Origin: Mytilus galloprovincialis
Lineage: Eukaryota; Mollusca; Bivalvia; Mytilida; Mytilidae
Assembly: GCF_965363235.1 (NCBI RefSeq)
Contig: NC_134843.1
Coordinates: 69,293,865-69,357,864, forward strand
Direction: 5' to 3'
DNA: 64,000 nt
Part shown: positions 48,357-60,899 of the stretch, piece after piece
How positions within the stretch are numbered: position 1 is the first letter of the stretch
How the letters are laid out: every line of letters begins with the position of its first letter
Notes under the pieces: model-generated
Told to the model about the DNA's origin: nothing
What the model saw: only the letters and a program-made list of their open reading frames with translations
Databases searched by the model: none
Made by a program: the position numbers and the translations under genes

Positions 48357-50209
48357 CAACAGTTTGAAAAGGTGCTCGGTTAACAGAACAAATTTACATT
48401 TAGAAAGAAGTTAGAGGAGTCAATCAACACAAGCATACAAGTTGGGTAAGAATTTATTTCCATTTACGATACATTGTATGTTAAAAAATAATATAGTTAA
48501 AAAACAATAACAAAAAATCCTAAAACATCAACTGTGAAATCACGTCGATGTGTTCCAAAACTGACAAACAAGTTGTTAGGAATTGCTTCTTCTTTATATA
48601 TGTTTGTAAATAATGCATTTTTACACAACGAAAAACTTCCCAAATATTGACTGTAAATTTTTGTGATTTTACTTTTCATTATAATTCTTTACTAGATTTT
48701 TTCTTCAAGTTCTTCAAGCTTTCAAATTGTTCTTTGTATTCAATATTCAATGAAATATACGTTCGGGATTTCCTGGCACTAAGTATATCCAAAAGAAGTT
48801 TAACACTCAAAATAAAAATTGTATTTGAATAACAGTGTCGACTTTAACTGTTTACTGTAGGAACGTATTGTCAGCAGTCAAGAAATGCGCATAAATGTTT
48901 TGACAAAGATGGAACTGGAAAACAATAAGCCATAGCTATAATCTGATTTTTGAGTGATGCAAAGTAACCGAAGTGAAATATTATGTAAATAACGCATGAA
49001 TCTAACCACAATGTCATATAACTATTTACTTTATTGCCTGTTCTTCTCACAAACTGCCGGTTTATACAGGGGCCAGCTAATGGTATAATGTGATACCGAA
49101 ATGAACGATGTAAAGAATAAAAAAAATCATCTAACTATAGAAAACGTTTACTAAAGATAAAAATACAAATGCCCTAACATTTGAAGCATAACAAATTGCG
49201 ACATCTCTAGATCCTCATGTACTTGTTAGATGTTTACCTTTAAAAAAAAGGGAATTCTTTGCCATAAATCTTATAGTCATTTAAAACATAGCAAAGAGCA
49301 CAACATTCACACAAAATGATATTATAAGAGTAAGTCTAGTTTGTGTCTATATTTTCAATAGCTAAGCTTTATTTTGTGACTTGCTTGTGCACTTTGTTAC
49401 TTTAGCTTACAATTAGCTCATTTTTGTTTTACAAATCTTGCTTATGAAATCATTTTAAGACATCAAAGTTAAATTGTGTTATCAAGGTTGATCTAATATA
49501 TTCACATTTTTTGAAAATTGTTCTTCTAATACTAAGTACCCAGAAATGCCCTAACATTTGAAGCATAACAAATTGCGACATCTCTAGATCCTCATGTACT
49601 TGTTAGATGTTTACCTTTAAAAAAAAAGGGGAATTCTTTGCTATAAATCTTATAGTCATTTAAAACATAGCAAAGAGCACAACATTCACACAAAATGATA
49701 TTATAAGAGTAAGTCTAGTTTGTGTCTATATTTTCAATAGCTAAGCATTATTTTGTGACTTGCTTGTGCACTTTGTTACTTTAGCTTACAATTAGCTCAT
49801 TTTTGTTTTACAAATCTTGCTTATGAAATCATTTTAAGACATCAAAGTTAAATTGTGTTATCAAGGTTGATCTAATATATTCACATTTTTTGAAAATCGT
49901 TCTTCTAATACTAAGTACCCAGAAATGGAATTATATTTTGTAAAAATGAAATCAAGCAATGTTCTATTTTTGTGCTTTTCCGGACCAAATAAACCAAAAT
50001 ATTCGAGTTGCTGAAACTTTTGTTTTCTATGCTATGTTTTGTATACTGTTGTTCATATGTTGGACGGTTTCCTTTTTAGCCATGGCGTTTCTAGCTTATC
50101 TTTAACTTATCGTATTGTATATCCCTTTGGTAGCGTCTGCCTCTCTATGTAAAGATGACGGTGTCTGTAGTGATTTTGCAATTTGTTATTGTTCTTTTTA
50201 GATCTCAAA
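48357..50209. other. Upstream region of the vWA gene
   Basis: Holds two head-to-tail copies of a 377-bp unit (49171-49547 and 49548-49924, differing mainly in a poly-A length and single bases), each ending CTAAGTACCCAGAAATG. A truncated retroelement tail (50020-50150) follows. TTCTTTTTAG directly before ATCTCAAAATG could be a splice acceptor, so a 5' untranslated exon may lie further upstream. Confidence 0.6.
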
Positions 50210-53200
50210 ATGTTCTTCAAAAATGTTATAACGGTAAGTCTTAATTTTAATACACATATAACATGAACATATATGTGCAGTTGTGTGCGTTACATGATTA
50301 CACTGTCTGTATCACAAAAACATCGTATAACTTTCAAATATACACACACAATGTTTGATCTCTCTATATATTGTTACTATTTACTTTTTTTAGTGTGAAT
50401 TTCGATTGTTCTTACATTCGGTATTCCTTCGTCAATCTTTAGTTATGTGTGTATCATTTGTTGGCTGTTATTATTTTCTATTTAGTTATTTTGTCTGTGG
50501 TAATTGTCTTTCAATGATTGAAACAGCTTTATATTTGCCGTAAAAACTAACACGTACTTAATTTTAATTAGCTGCTATATGCATATCAGAAAAGAGGTAT
50601 TAGGTTGGTTTTTTATCACTCATAGGGTCATTATTAGATGTTTTATTCAATTCTCAAATGTTTTATTTGATCCTCAAATGCTCTTCAACCTTATACTTGT
50701 TTGGGTTATCAATATTTTTGATTTGAGCGTCACTGATGAGTCTTATGTAGACGAAACGCGCGTCTGGCGTACTGAATTATAATCCTGGTACCTTTGATAA
50801 CTATTATTCAAACTTAATGTGATTCGAAAGATATAAAGTATCGACAATTTTTCATATTTCCATAGAATCAAAAAGTATCCAGCGTTACAAAATGCTTTGA
50901 GGGTCATTGTTTCAATTGCAAATTTTATTGCCAAATTTGTCTCCGAAAGACATCATTTACCAAATGAAATTGTGTGTATTAGAAAATCAGTCGTTGTCTA
51001 ATCAACTACCGACGGTTATATGCATATAACCACACATAAAAACTTTCTAGCGGATCGAATCAGTCAACTAATGGTGTTTTTTCTTGTTTCACTTTCAGTT
51101 TTGAAATTATTTTTCTTTTAATAGCTGGATAAAAGTGTGTCCTTTTCTAAATTCGCTAGAGGTATAGGGGGAGGATTGAGATCTTAAAAAAACATATTTT
51201 AACACCTGTCACAAATGTCGAGCCTCTGGCCTATGTTAGTCTTGTATCCTATTTAATTTTAGTTTCTTTTGTATATTTCTGATTTTATTACGTCTTTTTT
51301 CACTGAACTAGTACATGATTACATGATCTTGTTCAGAGGGCAGCTGAAGACCGCCTCCAGATGCGGGATTATATCGCTTTATTGAAGACCCATTAGTGCC
51401 CATCGATGGTTTTCTGCGCTTTGGTCGGGTTTTTGTCTCTTTGACGCATTCCCCATTTCCGTTCTCAATTTTATTAACAAATATCCATATATACGATTTA
51501 AATTGAAAGTCTCATGAAAACTCATTCATTGGGGATGAATTATTCCCTTGCAAGTGAATAATTCATCAGCAATGTTTCTTTTTCTATCTCGTTGCTAATG
51601 CCCATTTAAAGATGTTCATTTTAGTCATTTAGGATGATTACTCGAAGTTTGCCAAATTAGTAAAAACTAATGTACCTAGCCATAATGAAGCTTATATTAT
51701 TTGTTCATTAGTTGGACTTTTGGGATGTATGGATGAATGATTTTTAAACGCCCAGTTGTAATGTACGTGCAAATACAGGAAGAAAACATAAGTGCAATAT
51801 GAGTATGACCCCTCCTGTTTTAGTAGATCTGTACTCTAAGCCAGATTTTCACCTTAGCGTGACCCTGCTCGTAAAAATCCGGTGATCGCAATACTCACTG
51901 AAATAAATTATTATCTGCTTGTACATGTTATACCCGTGCTCAATATCCATGCTTCTTTGTTGATTATATACTATAAGGTGACAATCTGTAAACTACGGCT
52001 TCAAAACACGACAATTAATGAGCTGCCATATTTTCACTTCATAACAGACAGAGAGAAGAAAATACGATTATACTTTTTTTTGCGTACAAAATGATAAAAT
52101 CGTGCACAGAAGACTAAGTTTGTGGTATTTACAGGCATTGGTTCAAAAATTGGATAAACATTATTTTTCACCAGCCACTCGTTTCATATGACTTTACAGA
52201 TAATAACAGCCCAGATAAATGAGAATATTTTATATTTTACAATATTATAGGTATTGGTTTTACTGGCTGCAGTAGAAGCACATTACTATTACAAACCGAA
52301 GAAAACAGGTAATATCAGATTTCAATCCAATTTTAATTTTCAATGTGATCTTAATAATTGTTTTTACTTTTACTGACGTCAAAGCAAAACAAAATAATCA
52401 CCCAAAAAAGTATTTAAAAATTAATATTGTAAACAGAAATAGATATAAGGAAAAGACTGAGGTAGATTTGTTGTAGTTATATTTCATTCGTCCAGTGTTT
52501 ATCAACACAAATTACTTTTTGTTTTGTTTTGATCGCATATTATTAGCTACCTAAAAAAACACCAACAACAAAAAAAAACTTTTGTTAATTCGATACATTT
52601 TCGAAAATTCAAGAACAACGTTGGACGAGATATCCAGCAGATTTACAGCTGCCCCCTCCTAAAAAAAACACCAACTGTTTTTTAATCCATTTTCATAGTT
52701 ACCCTGAACTATTTGTATATAACGTTAAAGAAGTGTAAAGAAATATTTTAATATTCTTATCAGGAATACTTTACTCTGGTTTATTGAAATTTTGAAACAC
52801 TTTCGATTTTTTTCTGATATTTTTTGTCTGTTGAAATAGTGAGACAAAAAATCACAGAAAAATTTTCTCCCTCTTTTGTATATTGAGAGAATAAGAACTA
52901 TATTTCTACTTTGCAAAAAATTGTGTATGAAATACAATCTAATTGGATATATTTAAAATTGAAGATGCCACATGTAATGCAGTTGCAGACGTCATTTTTG
53001 TATACGATACCAGTGGAAGTATTGGGTCACCAACAAAACAAGCGAATTTTGACGCTATGAAAGACTTTATGATAAATATTGTGAATGAGTTCGACCCAGT
53101 AGGAGCTACTGGTACCCAATTTGCAGCTCTGTGTTTTTCGGTAGATCCAAAACCACATTTCTACTTGAATGATAATAACAACGACGCTGATCCACAACAG

Positions 53201-56200
53201 GCAACTAAAGATGACATCCAGGCGTTCGCAACTGCTCCAAATGGCAAAACAGCTATCGGGGATGCATTAAAAGTATAAATTTAAATTGGAACAAATATTA
53301 TTGAAAATCAATTTATATAGATTCGACTAATAATGTGTAATTACAAACGTTTTTAATTATAATGACAAGAATCTGGTAAGTGTATTTTCTTTTCTGTGGA
53401 CAGTTATGACATATCTATTCTGTATACTACACTACCTCATAATCTTATTATCAATATTGAAATGTACCTATTTGATTGACTTGTCTTTTGATAAATCAGG
53501 TTTTCCTGTATCTCTTTCTGTTGTTTCAATTCATTTTTTAAAGAAATAATTTGGAGAACAGAAATTACAGAAGCATCATATTATATAAAAAGAACGTTAC
53601 TAAAAGTTAAGTGCAATACTATATCATATTGCATGTGCGTAAAAGCAGCTCCAAATTATTGAAGTCATCAGTGACAATAATATGTTTAAACAGTTTTGCA
53701 ACCTTTTCTTTACCAGGAAAGGGTAAAGTCTATTATAAGTTAAAATGGTTTACTACTGCCCCACACATATCCATTGAGGATTAGAAAAAATCCATATGGG
53801 GGATTATCCTTATCCTCAATGGATCGGAAGAGTATCAGTGGCGAACCTATTGACGAATTTATCGGGTTACATTGTTAGCAAAGATGTTACAAATAGACAA
53901 TGAATTACGATACTAGTTAAAATAATAGTATATGTAACGTCATGATACCCCTATGAAATCAACGGACTCCGTACGAACCCAAAAGGGTTCACCACACGAA
54001 GACGTTAAACCATTCACATCGTCACTATTTTACTCGAGATGTAATACATTCGTAGAATATATATTGCAATAATATGCTCCTGCAATATAAACAATCCTCT
54101 CTGGACAATTTCCACCAACATTATACAATAATCCAATACTATAAAATATTTATAATTGTTAATAAGATTATGTTCATCTTAGAGATGAATTATACTGTCA
54201 ATTAATCTGTATATGACTTTGGTCTTTTACTGTTGTCTATTATACCATAATAATGGTTGCATACAAAACCAACTAAACAGAACTTTATTAATATATTCAT
54301 GAGTAGTCCAAATATAAAGTGAAAAAAAAACATAATCCACTCAAATATCCCCCGGCAACGCTAAAGGAGTTTGGAAACCTTTTTGATATCTATACCGGAA
54401 TCTGTCATCATAATGGTATATTTTGACATTGATAATAAACGGCAGTTCATTTCATATATTTCTAATTTTTTTCTTCATTGATCGTTGTTTTTTTTTTCCG
54501 TCTGAATCTTCAGCTATGGTATTTCTAATCGTAAAAATATCTACAAAATTGAAATTAATGAATAAGTATTCAATACCCGAATATAATCGGCCAGTTTTGT
54601 TTTCGTGTAGAATATCAGTTTGTTGCATATTTCAATAAAATCCATACATTAACAGTCATGAATTAATTCTAATTACTATAACATTTTAGGAATTAAGTAC
54701 CAGTTTTCTGACCCCAGCAAAGGGTATAGGTAGGAATTGTGCTCAATGTTTTGTTATTGTAATAACTGATGGTGAACAGAATGAAGGAACGGCTGATCCT
54801 GTGGAAGAAGCTAATAAACTAAGACAAGATAAGGACTGCATGGTCTACGTAGTTTCAATTGGACAAGCTAACAGTGACCAATTGGAGAAAATAGCTGGAG
54901 GCCAAGCTAACGTGTTTAGTGTCGATAAGTTTAATGAGTTGAATACACTTGTTAAAGGACTTGTGCAGGCTGCCTGCAGTAATTCGGCATGTGGTAAGTA
55001 ACAATTCCTCATTCGAATGAGACCTCATAAATCTAACGAGAAAAAATTATATAAAGAAATGTACTATGATCAAGTTCTATATTGTGTTTTTCTGAAGTAG
55101 AAAATCATATTTTTAACGGATTCTTTTATTAGTTTTCAAAGGTAGCAGGCTTATAATTTGATATGCCAGACGCGCGTTTTGTCTACATAAGACTCGTCAG
55201 TGACGCTCAGATCATAATAGTTAGGAAGCTAAAACAATTCAAAGTTGAAGGGCAGTGAATACTCCAAATTTCAATTAGTTGTGCAAAATGCCGCTAAGGT
55301 AATCTATGCCTGGGGTAAAAAAAATCTTTAGCATAATAATATTTCAGAAATAAGTAATGCGTATGTGTGGAATTTCCAAGGCGTTGTCAACATCTTATTA
55401 TTTTTGAATCATGCAGTACTTCATTAAAGGGTCAGTTGTTTTAATGTTCCCGATGTTATTAAATCAAAGTATTCATGCTCCACAGAGCTAAACATTTGTA
55501 GGTAGAATAAATATTTCCCATTTCGGTCCATTTTTGATATTATCCACCCCATGATTTGAATTGTCACAGTAGCTTTTTTCAAACTTGTGTAGACTACTTT
55601 CAATAACAGGGAAATTCTTCAGATAAGTAAGCACTAATTAGCAGCATCAGTATTTCTACATTTTCAGTAGGAAAATTGCGATACTCAAATACAACAATTC
55701 CTTCAGTTTGTGTTTAAGATAGGTTCCCCTCTTTTATTTGAGTAGTATTATAAAGCAATTTTTTAACCTCCAGAATATTAATAATCCTGTGAAACGTTTC
55801 TTCTGTCAAAGTATCTATACTCAATTTAAACAGTTGTCTACCTTGAGAGTATTGATACCTTTGACAACATTTTCATTTAACAAAACCTTGAAGATTTTGA
55901 GAAAAAAAAGTACCTTCCAGTTGGTCTACGATTAGTTGAGCTTTTGTTATTCTACGTCTATAAAAATGTATATTTCAATATTTCCAATCAGTTTAACGCA
56001 TGATACACACATCAGAGGTAAAAGGCTTAATCAGTTGAATTTCAAACTACTCACCAAGAGCCAAACAATAAATTTAAGCATTCTGTAAGCATGATGTTGA
56101 TAAGTACTAGTGTTGGGTATTAAAACATCGCTTTTATGCTTCATGAATGCGAAATTAGAAAAACATTGTTGTGTATGTTCTTCTAAATATTCAACAATAT

Positions 56201-59196
56201 TATTAAAAGTGTCATCTCTTTCCCGTCTTTTCTAGTTGCAGTACTTTTTGGAGGAATTGAGGAATCTCACCTAATCTTTTGAGCTTTACAAGACATTTTG
56301 TAATTAACAAATATAGTAATTAATTGTTGGTTGCTTAACGTCTAGGGGCTAATATTTAATGCAAAAAAATTAAAGAAAATCTGGAGAAAGATTCCTTTCC
56401 CTGGATCTACGCCAACAGACGTCAATGCCCATGTATGTTAGAACAATGTTTATATACTAGTAATTTTAAGTCATACAAATGCTAACGTATTTATTCTAAT
56501 TTCCACACATTTTTTTAATTATTTTTGACATACTAATTCAAATTATATAGATACTGTTTATAATTGACATTATTATTTGCAACCTTTTAAATGCTGCTGT
56601 GATAGTACATAGACGGTATAAATTATCATTTTATACACTGAAATACAGCCCATATTTTCTACTGTCAGTTTGGAGGTATAACTACTAGAATATAAGTTGA
56701 GATTTTTTTTATCCATCAACCAATAAAATTGAGAAAGGAAATGGTGAATATGTCAAAGCGACAACCACCCGACCATAGAGCAAACAACAGCCGAAGGCAA
56801 CCAATGGGTCTTCAATGTAGCGAGAATTCCCGCACCCGTAGGTGTCCTTCAGCGGGCCCCTAAAATATGCATAATAGTACAGTGATAATGGACGTCATAC
56901 TAAACTCCGAATTATACACAAGAAACTAAAATTTAAAATTATCAGTTGTACATCTAGTATTAAGATTAAAAGAATGCACCAAAACTAAAAAAAAATGTAC
57001 TACAAATAAGAAACTATAACATTTAAATACATAAACCCCAAAAGCCAAAAGCCAATATTATTATGTTAACAGATGTATAATACAAAAATGAACATTTATA
57101 TATTTATTGAAGTTTAACGAGGATAAGAATGCTAGGATTTTCATTTAGTATATGATACAGGCCATTTGTTTATATTTTTGTGAGACCTAGGAGTAACTTG
57201 AATTTACCTCTTTCATTGGACCTTGTATAACTTGTTCCAATTTGCATGGCTGTTGAAGTTTTCCTCTTTGGAATCGATTACAATATAAAGATTGTATTTC
57301 CTGTTATGATTTCATCGATAGAGTGTTGCTGCTAACAAGGAAACTATAAAACCGAGAGTTCCATAAAAGTGAAGTTAAAGTCATCCCTTCGTAAATTTTA
57401 CGGACGCTATCACGAGTTGGTTGACCGTTATTGAATTACCGTTTCATAGATGGTATCGGATATGTAACTACAGCCCCCTTTCTTTTTCCTGAATGTGACT
57501 TGCCGAATTAGACTACTTACCGGGTTTGTAATAATACGAGCAACACAACTGATGCCACATGGGGAGCAGGATTTGATTAGCCTTCCGAAGAACCTGAGAT
57601 CACTCCCAGTTTTTGGTGGGATTCGTGTCGTTTAGGCGTTAGTTTTCTATGTTGTGTCTTGTTTTGTACTAATATTTGTCTGTTTGCCATTTTTTGTTAG
57701 CCATGGCGATGTCAGTTTATTTTCGATCTATTATTTTGACTGTCCGTTTGGTACCTTTCGATACTCTTTTAAGATGTAGTATTAGCACAGAGGTCTGCAA
57801 AAGAAATATTTTATAACTCATTTTTCCAGTCTGTGATTGCAACAAGAGACAATTCGTAGAATTTGTCTTGGAGATAGTCTGAATTAATTCAGCCTCTCAT
57901 TGTATGTCATTGTCTATATCTTGTTAATCCGTAAGTGAATTTGGTACTACACTCTGTGATATTCTGAGCTTTACATATGGTTTGACACTTTATGTACAAA
58001 CTTTCTCTTCAACTTTGTATTTGTTTGGCTTTTTAACTGTTTTGATCTGAGCGTCACTGATGAGTCTTATGTTGACAAAACGCGCGTCTGGCGTATTAAA
58101 TTATAATCCTGGTACCTTAAGGCTTTGATAACTATTTAGACATATCTATGTTTTTTTGTGTGTCGCATGTTGAATATGTCTTTCAATCATTCCAATAAGT
58201 CTGTATTCTATTATTGGTAATAATGTATATAAGGTTAAACATTAAATTTGCTTGTTTGTATTTTTCAGTCGCTTTTCCTGATAATAATGGTGGACATGGC
58301 AATCATCATAATAGAGGTAGAAATAATAATGTTTTACATGATATTTTTCATATTTTGAAAGACAAGTAAATAGGTTTCATTTCTTATACCTCGGTATGTA
58401 TTTATGTATAGAATCATCAACGAATATTTCACTTTCGTTCACAAAGTGGTCTGAAAAAGTTTATTAACCGGTTTTTACTTTTCAAATAACATAAAAAAAA
58501 TGTGGTGCAAACTTTAAGATAAAACGTTTCGTTGGTTATTCAGTGTGCACCACATTTTGTTTATTATTTCTTCATAGTAAAAAAAATAATGACTCCTTAA
58601 ATGAATGTAAAATCAAGGAATTGTTCGTGAAGTAAAAAAAAAAATTGGGAAAAGCATTCGAAAGATTGAGATTTTTACAAAACATTTCCTTATTGGTCTT
58701 TGAAAACAATGTTAGGTTCCAGTATCGAAATGATTTTTCAATGACAAAAAGTGCCAATTCATGTGATTTAGATGAATAATATAAATTGTACATTTATTAA
58801 TGTAACAAACTGTCAGTTGAATTATTTCTGTCGTTGTTTATGAGTAAGATTTATTTTGAAATATCGTGTTCAACCTGGATAACTGATATCGTATTTATTC
58901 ATATGAGCTTATATGACAAAGCAGATACAAGGAGTATATAGATAGACATTATTAAGATTATAACTTTCGTTTACTAATCTAATGTAGGAAATCGTATACT
59001 GATTCCTGTACCGATGCCAATCATGATACCAGCAGATTATCCTGTGAACAGAAATCAGAAGAATGATTTGAAAGATCTGATATCTTTGATAAAAGGCACT
59101 AAACATGGTTATGGATACGGCAATAAATTCAAACTAAGTGTTAAACACCTTGATTTACCTGGTCGAGACCCAGTAAAGACCCAAGCAGAACCTTAG
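50210..59196 (+). CDS. Secreted single vWA-domain protein, byssal-matrix-like, six exons
   Basis: Exons 50210-50233, 52251-52308, 52965-53272, 54690-54993, 58269-58316 and 58988-59196 join in phase with GT/AG ends (951 nt, 316 residues). The signal peptide MFFKNVIT + VLVLLAAVEA is followed by HYYYKPKKT. The vWA domain has the metal-site motif 'DTSGSIGS' in exon 3 and 'VIVITDGEQNEG' in exon 4. Exon 5 is Gly/His/Asn-rich ('NNGGHGNHHNRG'). Exon 6 is a basic tail ('ILIPVPMPIMIPADYP', 'KHGYGYGNKF'). vWA domains bind collagen or other matrix proteins through a divalent metal. The layout recalls mussel proximal thread matrix proteins, but those I remember have two vWA domains and this has one. The exon 3 acceptor (TTGAAG|AT) is weak. 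AATAAA at 59348 follows the stop. Confidence 0.85.
50727..50770 (+). ncRNA. Hammerhead ribozyme (type I), fully intact, in vWA intron 1
   Basis: GCGTCA (50727-50732); CTGATGA (50733-50739); stem II GTCT/AGAC with TATGT loop (50740-50752); GAAA (50753-50756); minimal stem III; GTC (50762-50764); TGGCGT (50765-50770) closing a 6-bp stem I with two G-U pairs. All core positions match the hammerhead consensus. It is in sense orientation in intron 1, so the pre-mRNA would contain it. Confidence 0.8.
51340..51475 (+). repeat. Dispersed 'TTTGACGCATTCCCCATTTCC' family, copy 2
   Basis: Ends TTTTTGTCTCTTTGACGCAT then CCCCATTTCC and TCTCAATTTTATT, as at 36680-36822. It lies inside vWA intron 1. Confidence 0.6.
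51790..52205 (+). repeat. Repeat shared by vWA intron 1 and 62960-63360
   Basis: Shared landmarks in order: ATCCGGTGATC, TTATTATCTG, GTGCTCAAT, GGTGACAATC, CGGCTTCAAAACACGA, GTGCACRGAAGACTAAGTTT and CATTATTTTTCACC. It ends some 45 bp before vWA exon 2. Either a dispersed element or a sign that a related gene starts near the right edge. Confidence 0.65.
53273..54689 (+). other. vWA intron 3
   Basis: Non-coding. One imperfect hairpin, CCATTGAGGAT with ATCCTCAATGG (53772-53823). No other element recognised. Confidence 0.6.
55163..55206 (-). ncRNA. Hammerhead ribozyme repeat, core mutated
   Basis: Minus strand. GCGTCA, CTGACGA, GTCT/AGAC stem II, then AAAA instead of GAAA, and GTC. The G-to-A change in the GAAA box should abolish cleavage. 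The surrounding repeat (55138-55325) shows the same extra 5' segment (CAGGCATAGATTACCTTAGC) as the 6492 and 39470 copies, which defines a unit of about 200 bp. Confidence 0.65.
57345..57780 (+). pseudogene. Reverse-transcriptase C-terminal remnant with 3' tail
   Basis: 57345-57480 matches the coding remnant at 7545-7700 in inverse (AACCGAGAGTTCC, AAAGTCATCCCTTCG, CACGAGTTGGTTGACCGT). It is followed by the same tail (TGCCACATGGGGAGCAGGAT, TTTTGGTGGGATTCGTG, TTAGCCATGGCG) to 57780. This copy ties the tail family to the reverse transcriptase. Non-functional. Confidence 0.7.
58051..58094 (+). ncRNA. Hammerhead ribozyme repeat, core mutated
   Basis: GCGTCA and CTGATGA are intact. Stem II has a mismatch (GTCT against TGAC) and the GAAA box reads AAAA. 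GTC and TGGCGT are intact. Predicted inactive. Confidence 0.65.
58497..58558. repeat. 62-bp inverted repeat in vWA intron 5
   Basis: AAAATGTGGTGCA (58497-58509) pairs perfectly with TGCACCACATTTT (58546-58558). Possibly a small MITE; no clear target duplication seen. Confidence 0.6.
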
Positions 59197-60760
59197 ATAA
59201 TGGACACGTCGTCATGTTCATTTACGTCAAAAAATTGACATTTTATTTGCTATATATTTTGTAAAGTAACTTGTTTTGAAAAAGAGACACAAGGCTTTTG
59301 AAATATTTTGATTAATATTATTTTCTTAATAAGCCTTGAAGTGATTAAATAAATAGATTTGTATTTTTGATTTTGAAAGGATATGAAAAAAATCAAGTTT
59401 ACATTAATGCCAAAATTGATTCTTTTTCTGAACAGTATCTTTAATTGAATTCAAGCGTATTCATTTTTTGAAAGAAAACCATTTGAGATCGTTCTAGCTA
59501 CATGTATCAAAGAAAATATAATTGTTTTACTTTTGATTTTCAGATCTTCAAGTTAATAACCCTCATCATATTGTTATTTTTCAGCATGTTTTGCATAGAC
59601 ATACTATTGATGTAGACTAATTAGTAAATAAAATGTCAATACAAATTAATAGTTGACTTTACCAATCTTTCACCTTCACATGCAGATGCAGTACATATAT
59701 ATTTAGATTGCGTATTTTTCTCTTGCTTGGCTCCTCAAAAAAAAGATTTCCGATTACTTCAAAATAATACACCTGGAGCTTGGTGGATAAAATGATGCGT
59801 TGATGCAACGCAGTAACAAACACAAAAGGAAAAAACATAAATGGGTAGCTGTGGCTTGTCTCATTAATAACGACTATAAACTAAAACTTTTTAAAACAGA
59901 TAATTTGTCATTTTAGCTGTATGTTTAACATTGTCATAAAGCGTGGAGTTTTGGCTAGCCACACAACCAGGTTCAACCTACCATTTTCCCTTAAATGTCC
60001 TGTACCAAGTCAGGAATATGGCAGTTGTTCTCTTATAGTTCGTTTATGTGTATATTTGCCTTTCCGTTTTTTTTGTGTTTTTTGTTTTTGTTTGTTGCAC
60101 TTCAGTGTTCTGTTGCTTCGTTGTTTTCCTCGTATAGTTGATGTGTTTCCCTCGGTTTTAGTTTGTTGTCCGGATGCGTTTTCTCTCAATACATTTATGA
60201 CTTTTGACCAGCGGTATACTACAGTTGACTTTATTTAAGATTTTTGTTTATGTTACTTTGTTCTTTTCGCAACCTTCTTGTAACAATTCACTTAATAACA
60301 TCTCTCCAGCTTCTGTTAATAAAACTGGTTTCGTATCTTTACACAAAATTTGATTATACTTTGATTTCAAAAATGAATTAGAACTACATATAAAATCATT
60401 TGAAGAAGGGAAATGTTTGCTGTTCAAATATCTCTCTAGCATTTAAACTGGACAGAACTCTGAGCACAACGACAGTTCTTTGTCTGTAAACGTCGGTTTT
60501 GAGAACAATTAGTCATGCAAAAGTGTGAATCGTAAAATTGTTTAATTCGAAACTTTTAAATGAGAAAGGTTACTTTATCTTAAAAATGCTGCGTAGCTCA
60601 AAAGAACTAAATAGCATAGTATGTTGTCTGTTAGATGAACCAATGTTTGCTATAATTTTCTTTATTATATCTAAAGGAATTGGTTCTTTCTTGCCAACTG
60701 ATTTTGATAATAGGTTCAATCCTCTTTCTACAATTGTTGACCATAATTCAATGAATAAGT
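59197..60760. other. Downstream of the vWA gene, non-coding
   Basis: 3' end signals of the vWA gene to about 59355, then sequence without a recognised gene. 59960-60240 is T-rich with an 'AGGTTCAACCTACCATTTTC...CCTGTACCAAGTCAGGA' phrase. A related phrase (TGCCTGTCCCAAGTCAGGAG) occurs at about 22290, pointing to another dispersed repeat. Confidence 0.5.
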
Positions 60761-60793
60761 CATCAAAGATACCAGGATGAAACATTTATATTT

Positions 60794-60837
60794 ACGCCAG
60801 ACGCGCGTTTCGTCTAAAAAAGACTCGTCGGTGACGC
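60794..60837 (-). ncRNA. Hammerhead ribozyme repeat, core mutated
   Basis: Minus strand. GCGTCA, CCGACGA (U-to-C at an invariant position), stem II GTCT/AGAC with a T-rich loop, GAAA, GTC and TGGCGT. Stem I is kept; predicted inactive. Confidence 0.65.
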
Positions 60838-60899
60838 TCGAATCAAAAAATGTTTAAAAGGCCAAATAGAGTACAAAGTTGAAGAGCATTACTATACAG

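Larger units (their letters stand above)
54994..58268 (+). other. vWA intron 4, repeat-filled
   Basis: Contains a minus-strand hammerhead repeat (55138-55325), an inverted 'CCCCATTTCC' family copy (56725-56850), a reverse-transcriptase remnant with tail (57345-57780) and a plus-strand hammerhead repeat (58006-58138). No second vWA exon was found in it. Confidence 0.65.

Noticed and set aside
54994..58268. A second vWA domain as in two-domain thread matrix proteins
   Set aside because: The intron was read in all frames for DxSxS and ITDG-type motifs; none was seen.
60538..60785. Opposed 80- and 71-codon frames
   Set aside because: They run into the hammerhead repeat at their end and show no recognisable domain or splice context.
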